Shown: in pieces, positions 1-6,917 of the stretch | How the letters are laid out: each line of letters opens with the position of its first letter | Numbering within the stretch: position 1 is the stretch's first letter | From: JBDIBB01 sp039812685 | Lineage (GTDB): Bacteria; Acidobacteriota; Vicinamibacteria; Vicinamibacterales; JAFNAJ01 | Assembly (NCBI GenBank): GCA_039812685.1 | Contig: JBDIBB010000100.1 | Location: 1-14,772, forward strand | Length of the DNA: 14,772 nucleotides | Reading direction: 5' to 3' | Translations under genes and position numbers: made by a program | The notes under the pieces: model-generated | Databases searched by the model: none | What the model was told of the DNA's origin: nothing | Seen by the model: the letters and a program-made list of their open reading frames with translations, nothing else

Positions 1-172
1 GACCACCTCGCAGAAGCGCCCCGTACGCTGCCGGACTTCTGGCAGGCGAAGTTGCGAACGCGTCGCATTTCAGCGAATTCCCCACGTAACCGAACCGGCA
101 CGCTTCATGCGTAACCATGCGCGGGGCTGCCCTCTTCATCCCGGATGCACCCCACTGCGAGGATCCTGAATC
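1..172. other. Leader region before the ferredoxin gene; no gene supported
   Basis: I see no convincing gene here. On the plus strand the first reading frame is open from base 1 to a TAA at 112-114, so the tail of a gene lying to the left cannot be excluded, but the 37 residues look like no family I know. On the minus strand an ATG at 68-66 opens a frame that runs off the left edge, also unrecognised. The last bases hold the ribosome binding site of the ferredoxin gene (AGGA at 160-163, nine bases before the ATG at 173). I could not find a convincing -10/-35 pair. Confidence 0.4.
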
Positions 173-418
173 ATGGCCATGCTCATCAACTCCGACTGCA
201 TCTCCTGCGGCGCCTGCGAACCGGAGTGCCCGAACGAAGCCATCACCGCCGGCGATGCGATCTACATCATCGACGCGGACAAGTGCACGGAGTGCGTCGG
301 CGCCCACGACGCGCCCAAGTGCGTCGAGGTGTGCCCGGTGGACGGCTGCATCGTCCACGACCCCGACCACGCCGAGACGCGCGAGGATCTCGAGGCCAAG
401 TACGCGCGCCTTCACTGA
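173..418 (+). CDS. YfhL-like 2[4Fe-4S] ferredoxin
   Basis: This 81-residue protein is a small cytoplasmic electron carrier with two [4Fe-4S] clusters. The first cluster motif is C9-x2-C12-x2-C15-x3-C19-P. The second is C38-x2-C41-x8-C50-x3-C54-P. The eight-residue insertion between the second and third Cys of the second motif, plus a C-terminal acidic helix (about residues 66-81), is typical of the Allochromatium/YfhL type of ferredoxin, whose clusters have unusually low and split potentials. Length and the N-terminal MAxLI start match the family. The ATG at 173 is supported by AGGA nine bases upstream. The redox partner is unknown; no neighbouring gene is an obvious oxidoreductase partner. 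The gene is probably monocistronic, since a hairpin cluster follows. Confidence 0.95.
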   Translation: MAMLINSDCISCGACEPECPNEAITAGDAIYIIDADKCTECVGAHDAPKCVEVCPVDGCIVHDPDHAETREDLEAKYARLH

Positions 419-425
419 GGCCGCC

Positions 426-481
426 CGGCCCGCCACAGGCGACGGGCCGCCGTGGGTGGGACGCCGCATCCGCGGCGTCCC
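426..481 (+). terminator. Two adjacent hairpins after the ferredoxin gene, possible terminator
   Basis: Immediately after the ferredoxin stop there are two inverted repeats. The first is CGGCCCG at 426-432 with CGGGCCG at 443-449 (7 bp, 10-base loop). The second is a perfect 10-bp stem, GGGACGCCGC at 458-467 with GCGGCGTCCC at 472-481, closed by the four-base loop ATCC. No run of T follows, so this is not a textbook intrinsic terminator. In GC-rich genomes such T-less hairpins often act as 3' end stabilisers or Rho-assisted stops. The second hairpin covers the GTG at 452 region, which argues against a start for the downstream gene there. Confidence 0.45.
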
Positions 482-754
482 GTGATTTCCAGCCTTTCCG
501 CGAGCCACCGGCCCGCGCCGCGCGCCGGTGTCGTCGCGATCGACGATCGTTCGCCCAGGCATCATCCCGGGTTGACCGTTGGCCTGCGCCCAGGCCCCGC
601 ATCCTCGCGGGGCTCGTCTGGTCACGCCGCGGTCCGCGGCGCACGGACCGTTCCTAAAGATCCACCCCCGGGCGCCGATTACCCCGCCGTGCAGCCTGCG
701 TCGCTGGTTCCGCCGCTACGTCCACCGTCGGTTCGCCTCGCCACGGCCCGATCG
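482..754. other. Intergenic region with further hairpins and the regulator promoter
   Basis: No gene is supported here. An open frame continues upstream from the HD-GYP gene, but its third codon positions lose the strong G/C bias and its sequence is Pro/Arg/Ser-rich without family character. Two more perfect 7-bp hairpins occur: GCCCCGC at 594-600 with GCGGGGC at 607-613 (loop ATCCTC), and CGGTCCG at 630-636 with CGGACCG at 644-650. A sigma-28-like promoter lies at 655-681. Confidence 0.5.
655..681 (+). promoter_or_regulatory. Sigma-28 (FliA)-like promoter for the HD-GYP regulator
   Basis: TAAA at 655-658 is followed, after exactly 15 bases, by GCCGATTA at 674-681. The enterobacterial sigma-28 consensus is TAAA-N15-GCCGATAA, so the -35 core is exact and seven of eight -10 bases match at the correct spacing. 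The base after TAAA is G, as in the longer consensus. Transcription would begin near 688. No sigma-70-like pair was found in this gap. The assignment is by eye; the use of sigma-28 by this organism is inferred. Confidence 0.5.
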
Positions 755-1786
755 GTGGTGGCCTCGGCCCGCATCCTGATCGTCGACGACCAGACCCAGA
801 ACCTGACGCTGCTCACGCGCCTGCTCAACAGCAGCGGCTACTCGCGTGTCGACACGACCGTCGATCCCCAGGAAGTGATGGGCCGGCTGCGCCGGAGCCA
901 GCCCGACCTGCTGATCCTCGACCTCCACATGCCCGGCCTGGACGGCTTCACGCTGCTGGACCTGATGCGCGACCTGCTGCCGCCGGCCGGCCAGTTGCCG
1001 GTGCTGGTCGTGACCGGCGATCGCGACCCGGCGGTCAAGCAGCGCGCGCTCGAGCTGGGCGCCCGCGACTTCGTCGCCAAGCCGTTCAACCCGGTGGAGG
1101 TGGTGCTGCGCATCGGGAACCTGCTGGAGACCCGTGCCCTGCACCGGCAACTGCTCGAGCAGAACCGGACGCTCGAGAGCATTGTCCGGATGCGCACGCT
1201 CGAGCTCGAGGAGGCGCGCCAGGAGATGCTCGATCGTCTGGCGCGCGCCGCCGAGTACCGCGACGACGACACCGGCGGCCATGCGCGGCGCGTGGGCGAA
1301 CTCGCCGGGCGGCTGGCGCGCGCGATGGGGCTTCCGCCCGACGAGGCGGAGTTGATCTACCGGTCGGCGCCCCTCCACGACGTGGGCAAGGTGGGCGTTC
1401 CCGACGCGGTGCTGCTCAAGACCGGCCCGTTGACCGAGTCGGAGTTCGCCGTGATCAAGATGCACACGGTCATCGGCGCCGAGATCCTGTCGGGCAGCCA
1501 GGAGCCGCTGTTGCGCACCGCCGAGCAGATCGCCCGGTCTCACCACGAACGCTGGGACGGACGCGGCTACCCGTCAGGGCTTGCCGGGACCGACATCCCG
1601 CTGGCCGGGCGCATCACGGCCGTGGCCGACGCCTTCGACGTGATGACGCACGACCGGCGGCACGTCGCGGCGCTGACCGAGGCGGCGGCGCTCAACGAGG
1701 TGGTGTCGCAGCGCGGCCGGCAGTTCGATCCGGCCGTCGTGGACGCACTGCTCGCGCTCGCCAGCGAAGGCCGGCTCGCCGCCTGA
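755..1786 (+). CDS. Response regulator with HD-GYP cyclic-di-GMP phosphodiesterase domain
   Basis: The 343-residue protein (counting from GTG 755) has an N-terminal CheY-like receiver (about residues 5-125), a coiled-coil-like linker rich in Leu, Glu and Arg (126-165) and an HD-GYP domain (166-340). Receiver residues D11, D12, phospho-acceptor D56, T87 and K109 are present. The HD-GYP domain has H176, the HD pair H208-D209, H237 and the motif HHERWDGRGYP at 263-273, so both metal binding and c-di-GMP hydrolysis are expected. Phosphorylation by a partner kinase, not in the window, should control turnover of c-di-GMP and hence motility or surface behaviour. The start is uncertain: GTG at 689, 755 and 758 are in frame, none with a clear Shine-Dalgarno. 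I prefer 755 or 758 because the receiver begins just after and G/C-biased codons start there. A GTG at 452 would place the putative promoter and hairpins inside the gene. Confidence 0.9.
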   Translation: MVASARILIVDDQTQNLTLLTRLLNSSGYSRVDTTVDPQEVMGRLRRSQPDLLILDLHMPGLDGFTLLDLMRDLLPPAGQLPVLVVTGDRDPAVKQRALELGARDFVAKPFNPVEVVLRIGNLLETRALHRQLLEQNRTLESIVRMRTLELEEARQEMLDRLARAAEYRDDDTGGHARRVGELAGRLARAMGLPPDEAELIYRSAPLHDVGKVGVPDAVLLKTGPLTESEFAVIKMHTVIGAEILSGSQEPLLRTAEQIARSHHERWDGRGYPSGLAGTDIPLAGRITAVADAFDVMTHDRRHVAALTEAAALNEVVSQRGRQFDPAVVDALLALASEGRLAA

Positions 1787-1792
1787 GCCCGC

Positions 1793-2584
1793 TCACATCC
1801 CGGGCGGCGCGTAGCGCCCATCGGCGGCCAGCCATCCCCCATCCACCGCCAGCATCGTGCCGGTGACGTAGCTGGCGGCATCCGACAGCAGGAACACCGC
1901 GGGCCAGGCCATCTCCTCGGGCGTCGCCCACCGGTTGAACACGGTCTTGGCGGCGTAGGCCGCGTACCAGTCGGGCACCGACTTGATGGGCTTCGTCAGG
2001 GGGGTCTCGGTCACGCCGGGTGCGATCGCGTTCACCCGCACGCCGCTGGGACCGAACTCCGTGGCGGCCGCCCTGGCCAGTTGCAGCACGCCAGCCTTCG
2101 TCGCCGCGTAGACCGACTGTCCGGGCTCGACCACCTGCGCGCGAATCGACGAGAACAGGACGATGCTGCCGCGGCCGCGGGCGGTCATGATGCGGCCAGC
2201 GGCGCGCAGCACGTTGAAGTTGCCCCTGAGGTTCACCCGGACGACGCGCTCGAACTCCTCGTCGGTATAGGCGAGCAGTGGCTTCCGCACGTTGACGCCG
2301 GGGGTACACGCCAGGCCATCGACCTCGGCCACGCGGTCGAGCTCGGCCATCAGGACGTCGACCTGCGCCGACTCGCCGATGTCGCACGCGTAGGCCGCGG
2401 CCAGGCCGCCTTCGCCACGCACCTGGGACGCCACGCGCTCGGCGCCCACGGCGTTCATGTCGACGCACGCGACGCGCGCGCCCTGGCGGCCGCAGGAGAG
2501 CGCCACCGCCTCGCCGATGCCCGAGGCGGCGCCCACCACGGCGATGTGTCGTCCATCGAGCCGGAACTTCGCATGATCGATCAC
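1793..2584 (-). CDS. SDR-family NAD(P)-dependent oxidoreductase
   Basis: A classical short-chain dehydrogenase/reductase of 263 residues, the usual length. It has the cofactor motif GAASGIG at 18-24, an acidic residue after beta-2 (D42, which usually favours NAD over NADP), D68 for adenine contact, catalytic-tetrad N118, S146, Y159 and K163, and a C-terminal YVTGTMLAVDGGW segment (239-251) typical of the fold. The conserved NNAG motif is replaced by CTPG at 93-96, which is odd. The start is GTG at 2584, supported by GAGGAG at 2599-2594, nine bases upstream. It is probably the last gene of a minus-strand operon behind a peptidase and a symporter, with a 148-bp gap that may hold its own promoter (a TATAAC at 2642-2637 without a clear -35). 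Substrate unknown; a hydroxy acid, sugar or amino-acid derivative delivered by the symporter is possible. Confidence 0.9.
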   Translation of the reverse strand: MIDHAKFRLDGRHIAVVGAASGIGEAVALSCGRQGARVACVDMNAVGAERVASQVRGEGGLAAAYACDIGESAQVDVLMAELDRVAEVDGLACTPGVNVRKPLLAYTDEEFERVVRVNLRGNFNVLRAAGRIMTARGRGSIVLFSSIRAQVVEPGQSVYAATKAGVLQLARAAATEFGPSGVRVNAIAPGVTETPLTKPIKSVPDWYAAYAAKTVFNRWATPEEMAWPAVFLLSDAASYVTGTMLAVDGGWLAADGRYAPPGM

Positions 2585-2732
2585 GGGTTGAGTCTCCTCA
2601 CCGGCGTGAGCAGCGGCTCCCGCCGGGCGTGCCTACGTTATACCTTCGGCTGGTTCGTCGCGTCGCCGGCCGGACGCCCGCCTGAAGGCGGATCCTCACG
2701 CCACGGTGCCCTCGGCACGTGGGGGCCCGATG
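2585..2732. other. Gap between symporter and SDR genes
   Basis: This 148-bp gap carries a short hairpin, CCGCC at 2678-2682 with GGCGG at 2687-2691 (loop TGAA), a minus-strand TATAAC at 2642-2637 that could be a -10 box without a recognisable -35, and the strong GAGGAG ribosome binding site of the SDR gene. It may uncouple SDR expression from the upstream genes, but nothing here proves a terminator or promoter. Confidence 0.3.
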
Positions 2733-4118
2733 TCAGCGAGACAGCGATCTCCGCGCGGCGAACACGGCCAGGAACGCCGCGGCCGAGACGATCAGCCCGG
2801 CCGTCGCCGGCGTGGCGCCGACCGACACCAGGTCGGCGCGGACGGCAATCAACGCGAGGATGCCGGCCACGATGGCGGCCAGCACCTCGGGTGTGCGCGC
2901 CGCCGGCACGAACAGCGCGGCCAGCAGCGGCATGAACAGGCTCACGCTGAGGACGCTGTAGAACACGCTCAGCGCGCCGATCACCGTGGGCGAGACCACG
3001 GCCAGCAGCACCCCGACCGATCCGCCGGCGACGGCGGCCCACCGCGCCACCTTCAGCACGGAGGCGTCGCTGGCCGCGGGGTTCACGTAGCGGCGGTAGA
3101 GGTCCTGCGAGAGCGAGGTGGAGAGCATGAACAGGATGGCGTCGGCCGTGCTCACCTCTGCCGAGAACAGCGCGGCCAGGCCGAGGCTGCCCACCAGCGG
3201 CGGCAGGTTCTGCATCAACAGCGTCGGCAGCGCGAGCTCCGGGTTGCCGAGCGCGGGGTGCAGCGCGCGGGCCATCATGCCGAACAGCGGCGGCACCAGC
3301 GCGAATACGATCAGCACCAGCGCATTGGCCATCGTGCCGATCCTGACGACGCGGTCGTCGCGTGCGCCGTAGATCTTCTGCAGCAGCCCCGGGGAGACGA
3401 AGAACGCGGGCCCCAGCAGCATCAGGTAGTGCCAGCCCGATCCGCCGCCCGAGAAGAAGCTGGTGTAGTCGGGAACGGCGGCGGTGGCGGCGGTCACGCC
3501 GCTCCAGCCACCCGCCGCCGCCATGGCCAGGGGCAGGGCGATGGCGAAGCCCGTGAGCAGCACGATGAGCTGCACCATGTTGACCCACGCGGAGGTGAGC
3601 AGGCCGCCGGCCACGAAGTAGGTGGTCATGACGAGCCCGCCGATGAGGCAGCCGTAGATCTTCGGGATGCCCGCGACGACGTTCAGCACCCAGGCGAGCG
3701 CGACCAGTTGTCCGGCGAGAATCGCGAGGGTGCCCACCCACAACAGCGCCGCGATGATGCCGCGCACGCTGCGTCCGAACCGCAGTTCGAGCAGGTCGCC
3801 CACGGTGCGCAGGTCGTGTTCGGCGGCGATGCGCCGCACGCGCGGGCCGATCAGGAAGGCGAGGACGATGGAGCCGAGCCCGGCCGAACCGACCCACCAC
3901 CACGCCGACAGGCCGTCGCGGTAACCGAGGCCGGCCGCGCCCACCGTGGACCCGGCGCCGATGTTGGCGGCCACCAGCGTGGCGAACAGCAGCCACGGGC
4001 CGAGCTGCCGGCCCGCGACGAAGAAGTCGCCCGCGCCGCGCACGCGCCGGCCGATCCACAGCCCGAGCGCGATCTGCGCGACGGAGTACAGCAGCAGGAG
4101 CGGGAGGTGGATGGTCAC
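2733..4118 (-). CDS. Sodium:solute symporter (SSS family, TC 2.A.21)
   Basis: A 461-residue integral membrane protein with about 12-13 hydrophobic segments spread over its full length. It matches the SSS (PutP/SGLT/PanF-like) family. The first repeat contains ATLVAANIGAGSTVGAAGLG (46-65) with the unwound helix of the LeuT fold. The segment GGLLTSAWVNMVQLIVLL (171-188) and the motif SAEVSTADAIL (319-329) with following LSTSLSQDLYRRY are family signatures; Ser and Thr of the latter usually help form the Na+ site. It should couple Na+ entry to uptake of a small organic solute; the solute cannot be read from the sequence. The start is GTG at 4118, one base after the stop of the upstream peptidase gene, so the two are almost certainly translationally coupled. 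The neighbourhood suggests the solute is a peptidase product or an amino-acid-like compound. Confidence 0.92.
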   Translation of the reverse strand: MTIHLPLLLLYSVAQIALGLWIGRRVRGAGDFFVAGRQLGPWLLFATLVAANIGAGSTVGAAGLGYRDGLSAWWWVGSAGLGSIVLAFLIGPRVRRIAAEHDLRTVGDLLELRFGRSVRGIIAALLWVGTLAILAGQLVALAWVLNVVAGIPKIYGCLIGGLVMTTYFVAGGLLTSAWVNMVQLIVLLTGFAIALPLAMAAAGGWSGVTAATAAVPDYTSFFSGGGSGWHYLMLLGPAFFVSPGLLQKIYGARDDRVVRIGTMANALVLIVFALVPPLFGMMARALHPALGNPELALPTLLMQNLPPLVGSLGLAALFSAEVSTADAILFMLSTSLSQDLYRRYVNPAASDASVLKVARWAAVAGGSVGVLLAVVSPTVIGALSVFYSVLSVSLFMPLLAALFVPAARTPEVLAAIVAGILALIAVRADLVSVGATPATAGLIVSAAAFLAVFAARRSLSR

Positions 4119-4119
4119 G

Positions 4120-5226
4120 TCACTTCTTCAGGTCGCGCGCCCCGGTGACCCCGGCGAGGCTGCCGGCCTGCGTGGCCGCGCGCACGATCGCCTCGGCCAT
4201 CACGTCGGCCGCCAGCGCGCCGATGAGGTTGACGTTGGCCTCCCCTTCCCAGCGGCCTGTGGCGAGCGCGAACACGGTGTCGCCGTCGCCGGTCGTGTGC
4301 GACGGGTAGATCGCCCGCGCGAACCCGTCGTCGGCCATCATCGCGACGCGGGTGACCTCGGGCTTGGTCAGCCTGGCGTTGGTGGCCACCAGGCCGATCG
4401 TGGTGTTCTCGCCAGGCCGTGCCGGCGAGGTCCTGGCGCCCTGCCTCAACAGCCGTCGCGCGTCGGCGAAGGTGCCGTCGGCGTTCAGCATGCCGGCCAC
4501 CACCTGCCCCGTCCACGGGTCGATGATGTCACCCACCGCGTTGACCGCCACGATGGCCCCCACGACGAGGCCGTTGGGCAGCGTGATGGCGGCGGTACCG
4601 ATGCCGGCCTTCATCGGCCGCGGCCGCAGCGCGGGCGCCACGCCGGCGGCGGCCGCGCCCATCTTGCCCACCGTCGCGCCGGCGCCGGCGCCGACATTGC
4701 CCTCCTCGACCGGACCGCCGGAGGCGGCGGCGGCCGCCTGGTAGCCGCAATCCGCCGTGGGCCTCACCGCCGGCTTGTTGCCGAACGGCAGGTCGAACAG
4801 GATGGCGGCGGGCACGATCGGGACCTTCGCGACGCGCACGTCCCAGCCCATGCCGTGCTCTTCCAGCCAGCGCACGGCGCCGGTGGCGGCCTCGAGGCCG
4901 AACGCGCTGCCGCCGGAGAGCACCACGGCGTTCACCTTGTCCACCATGTTGACGGGATTCAGCAGATCGGTCTCGCGCGTGCCGGGCGCGCCCCCGCGCT
5001 GGCTCACGCCGCCGGTGGCGCCCTGGCCCTCGACGAGGATCACGGTGCAGCCGGTGGGCCGCTCGGTCAGCGTGTGGTGTCCCACCCTGATGCCGGGAAC
5101 CTCGGTAATGCCCTTTCCGGGCGCCGGTGCCGGAGGCGCGGATCCGGCTGGCGGGGCCGGCTGCCCGGCGAGGGTGACCGCCAGCAGGGAACACAGGACA
5201 CCACTGGTGAGAACACGAGACGTCAT
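4120..5226 (-). CDS. Exported P1-family (DmpA/S58-type) peptidase
   Basis: The 368-residue protein begins with a short signal peptide (R4, hydrophobic core about 6-20, likely cleavage near A20-G21) and an Ala/Pro-rich linker (21-37). The rest matches the P1/DmpA peptidase family: GIRVGHHT at 45-52, TGCTVILVEG at 58-67, LSGGSAFGLEAATG at 103-116, a Gly/Ala-rich loop GNVGAGAGATVGKMG at 176-190, PENTTIGLVATNA-like segment around 272-284, and GDGDTVFALATG at 313-324. Family members are N-terminal nucleophile aminopeptidases that self-cleave into two chains; the N-T-T at 274-276 is my candidate cleavage region, with Thr as nucleophile. They release N-terminal residues, often D- or beta-amino acids, from peptides. 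ATG 5226 is chosen because it begins the signal peptide and has GGAG just upstream; ATG 5241 is an alternative. It is first in an operon with the symporter. Confidence 0.9.
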   Translation of the reverse strand: MTSRVLTSGVLCSLLAVTLAGQPAPPAGSAPPAPAPGKGITEVPGIRVGHHTLTERPTGCTVILVEGQGATGGVSQRGGAPGTRETDLLNPVNMVDKVNAVVLSGGSAFGLEAATGAVRWLEEHGMGWDVRVAKVPIVPAAILFDLPFGNKPAVRPTADCGYQAAAAASGGPVEEGNVGAGAGATVGKMGAAAAGVAPALRPRPMKAGIGTAAITLPNGLVVGAIVAVNAVGDIIDPWTGQVVAGMLNADGTFADARRLLRQGARTSPARPGENTTIGLVATNARLTKPEVTRVAMMADDGFARAIYPSHTTGDGDTVFALATGRWEGEANVNLIGALAADVMAEAIVRAATQAGSLAGVTGARDLKK

Positions 5227-5312
5227 GGAGCGCTCCGGCATGCGGGACAGCGACGGCGGCGCGACGACGCCACCTGGCGAGGGCGGCCGCGACTGGATTC
5301 GAGAGCGCGCGG

Positions 5313-5342
5313 ATACTACTGCGAACCCTCGTTCGTTGACAA
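5313..5342 (-). promoter_or_regulatory. Putative sigma-70-type promoter of the peptidase-symporter operon
   Basis: Read on the minus strand, TTGTCA at 5342-5337 (five of six to TTGACA) is followed after 18 bases by TAGTAT at 5318-5313 (four of six to TATAAT). Transcription would start near 5306, giving an 80-base leader before ATG 5226. The -35 element lies inside the palindrome GTTGACAAC (5335-5343) that also supplies the -35 of the opposite promoter. Confidence 0.4.
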
Positions 5343-5364
5343 CCCGGCGCGCATCGGGGATCGT
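5336..5364 (+). promoter_or_regulatory. Putative sigma-70-type promoter of the M20 peptidase gene
   Basis: A perfect TTGACA at 5336-5341 is followed after 17 bases by GATCGT at 5359-5364, which matches TATAAT in only three positions, including the key A2 and T6. Transcription would start near 5371, about 43 bases before ATG 5414. The -35 overlaps that of the divergent minus-strand promoter. Confidence 0.35.
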
Positions 5365-5413
5365 AGGGGCCCGTCCGGTCACTTGCGGCCGTTTCGGACT
5401 GCGATCCGTCTCC

Positions 5414-6688
5414 ATGTCCACACCCATCGATCGTGTGCTCGCCGCGGCCGCGTCGGTCGTCGACGAGGCCGTCGCCTTCACCAGCGAACTCATCCGCGTC
5501 CCCACGGTCAACCCTCCCGGAGAGGCCTATCCCGAGTGCGCCGAGGCGATCGGACGCCACCTGCGGGCCGCGCAGTTCGACACGTCCTTCGTGGCGGCCG
5601 AGGGCCGGCCCGAGCACACGCGCGCGCATCCCCGCGTGAACGTGGTCGGGCGCCGGCAGGGCCGCACCGATCGGCCGTGCCTGCACCTGAACGGGCACTT
5701 CGACGTGGTGCCGGCCGGCGAGGGCTGGACGCGCGATCCCTTCGGCGGCGAAGTCGCCGGCGGACGGATCTACGGCCGCGGCGCCTGCGACATGAAGGCG
5801 GGCATCGCCGCCGCGATCTACGCCGCCGAGGCGATCCGCCGCGCCGGCCTCCGCCTGGCGGGCACCGTGGAGGTCAGCGGCACGGTGGACGAGGAGAGCG
5901 GCGGCTTTGCGGGCGTCGCCTACCTGGCCGAGCAGGGCCGGCTGACCTCGCGGTCGACCGACTTCGTGATCATCCCCGAACCGCTGAACGTCGATCGCGT
6001 GTGCATCGGCCACCGCGGCGTCTACTGGTTCGACGTCGAGACGCACGGTCGCATCGGCCACGGCAGCATGCCGTTTCTCGGCGTGAACGCCATCTCGCAC
6101 ATGGGGGCGGTGCTCGAGGCCGTCCGCACCGACCTGGAGCCGCGCCTGCGCCAGCGCACGACGGCACTGCCCGTGGTCCCGCCGCTGGCGCGCCACGCGA
6201 CGATCAACGTGAACACGGTCGAGGGCGGACAGGTGCGGGAGGCGGTGCAGTCGCCCTGCGTGGCCGACCACTGCCGCGCGATCTTCGATCGCCGGTTCCT
6301 GCCCGAGGAGGGCTTCGACGCCACCAGGGCCGAGGTGGAGGCCCTGCTGGCCGCGCCGGCCGCGCGCGTGCCGGGCCTGCGCTACACGCTCACCGACCGC
6401 ATGGTGGTGCACCCGACGCGCACGCCGCCCGACGCGCCCATCGTGCGCACGCTGCAGGCGCGCATCCAGGACGTGCTGGGTCGGCCGGCTTCGCTCGTGG
6501 CAAGCCCCGGCACCTACGATCACAAGCACGTCGCGCGCATCGGCGGCATCGAGCAATGCGTGGCGTACGGGCCTGGCATCCTCGATCTCGCCCACCAGCC
6601 CGACGAGTACTGCGAGGTGGCGGATCTCGCCGCCTCGATTCGCGTCCTCGCGCTGGCCATCCTCGACCTGGTGGGCATCGACGGGTGA
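5414..6688 (+). CDS. M20-family metallopeptidase/deacylase (ArgE/DapE-like)
   Basis: A 424-residue cytoplasmic di-zinc hydrolase of the ArgE/DapE/CPG2 family, normal in length. Metal and catalytic residues are all visible: H95 and D97 in NGHFDVVP, bridging D126 in GRGACDMKAG, E160-E161 in VDEESGG, E189 in IIPEP, and a late His, H394, in LAHQPDEY. The lid/dimerisation domain lies at about 200-330 and includes GRIGHGSMP. Such enzymes cleave N-acyl amino acids, small peptides or related amides; the exact substrate cannot be assigned. ATG 5414 is chosen since the catalytic domain starts soon after and the longer frame upstream overlaps the divergent peptidase gene; no strong Shine-Dalgarno is visible. 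It is divergent from the peptidase-symporter-SDR operon with a 187-bp shared promoter region, suggesting a joint role in using peptides or acyl-amino acids. Confidence 0.92.
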   Translation: MSTPIDRVLAAAASVVDEAVAFTSELIRVPTVNPPGEAYPECAEAIGRHLRAAQFDTSFVAAEGRPEHTRAHPRVNVVGRRQGRTDRPCLHLNGHFDVVPAGEGWTRDPFGGEVAGGRIYGRGACDMKAGIAAAIYAAEAIRRAGLRLAGTVEVSGTVDEESGGFAGVAYLAEQGRLTSRSTDFVIIPEPLNVDRVCIGHRGVYWFDVETHGRIGHGSMPFLGVNAISHMGAVLEAVRTDLEPRLRQRTTALPVVPPLARHATINVNTVEGGQVREAVQSPCVADHCRAIFDRRFLPEEGFDATRAEVEALLAAPAARVPGLRYTLTDRMVVHPTRTPPDAPIVRTLQARIQDVLGRPASLVASPGTYDHKHVARIGGIEQCVAYGPGILDLAHQPDEYCEVADLAASIRVLALAILDLVGIDG

Positions 6689-6712
6689 CGCCCGTCCACC
6701 GCGCGCGCCGTC

Positions 6713-6862
6713 GTGCGCCCGGGCAACGGCGTGTGCGTCGGGTTCGGTCCGCCGCTGGTGCGCGGCGAGCACGGCGTCCCGCTCGAGGAGCGCGCCTGCG
6801 GCGCGTGCCGGCGGGATCGCGTGGCGGCGCTGGCCTTGCCTGACGACGACAGGGGGACGTAG
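6713..6862 (+). CDS. Possible 49-residue small protein with a CGAC motif
   Basis: Between the M20 gene and the next gene there is a GTG-started frame of 49 codons ending at TAG 6860-6862. Nearly every third codon position is G or C while second positions are mixed, the same pattern as the real genes here, which is why I list it. It contains a C-G-A-C pair (residues 29-32) in an Arg-rich stretch and ends in an acidic tail (PDDDRGT). I do not recognise a family. It lies in the same frame as the M20 gene, just after its stop, and has no visible Shine-Dalgarno, so it may be a gene remnant or chance. Confidence 0.25.
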   Translation: MRPGNGVCVGFGPPLVRGEHGVPLEERACGACRRDRVAALALPDDDRGT

Positions 6863-6883
6863 ACTCGGCCATCGACGGTGCCA

Positions 6884-6902
6884 GCCGCGCGGGCCGCGCG
6901 GC
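6884..6902. repeat. GC palindrome just upstream of the reductase-fusion gene
   Basis: GCCGCGCGG at 6884-6892 and CCGCGCGGC at 6894-6902 form a perfect 9-bp inverted repeat around one base, ending 15 bases before ATG 6918. It could be a transcription-factor site or an RNA hairpin affecting translation start. Such repeats arise easily in sequence this GC-rich, so its role is open. Confidence 0.3.
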
Positions 6903-6917
6903 GCCGGGACAGCTCCG

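Noticed and set aside
572..600. TTGACC at 572-577 as a -35 box
   Set aside because: No -10-like hexamer at the right distance.
452..754. N-terminal extension of the HD-GYP regulator from GTG 452
   Set aside because: The stretch is low complexity, lacks the G/C third-position bias, and contains hairpins and the sigma-28-like promoter.
5227..5511. N-terminal extension of the P1 peptidase upstream of ATG 5226
   Set aside because: It would bury the signal peptide, run through the divergent promoters and overlap the M20 coding start.
3946..6843. Very long plus-strand open frame (965 codons) across the peptidase and M20 genes
   Set aside because: It is the shadow of real genes in GC-rich DNA; the composition is Arg/Gly/His-rich without family motifs and it overlaps three well-supported genes.
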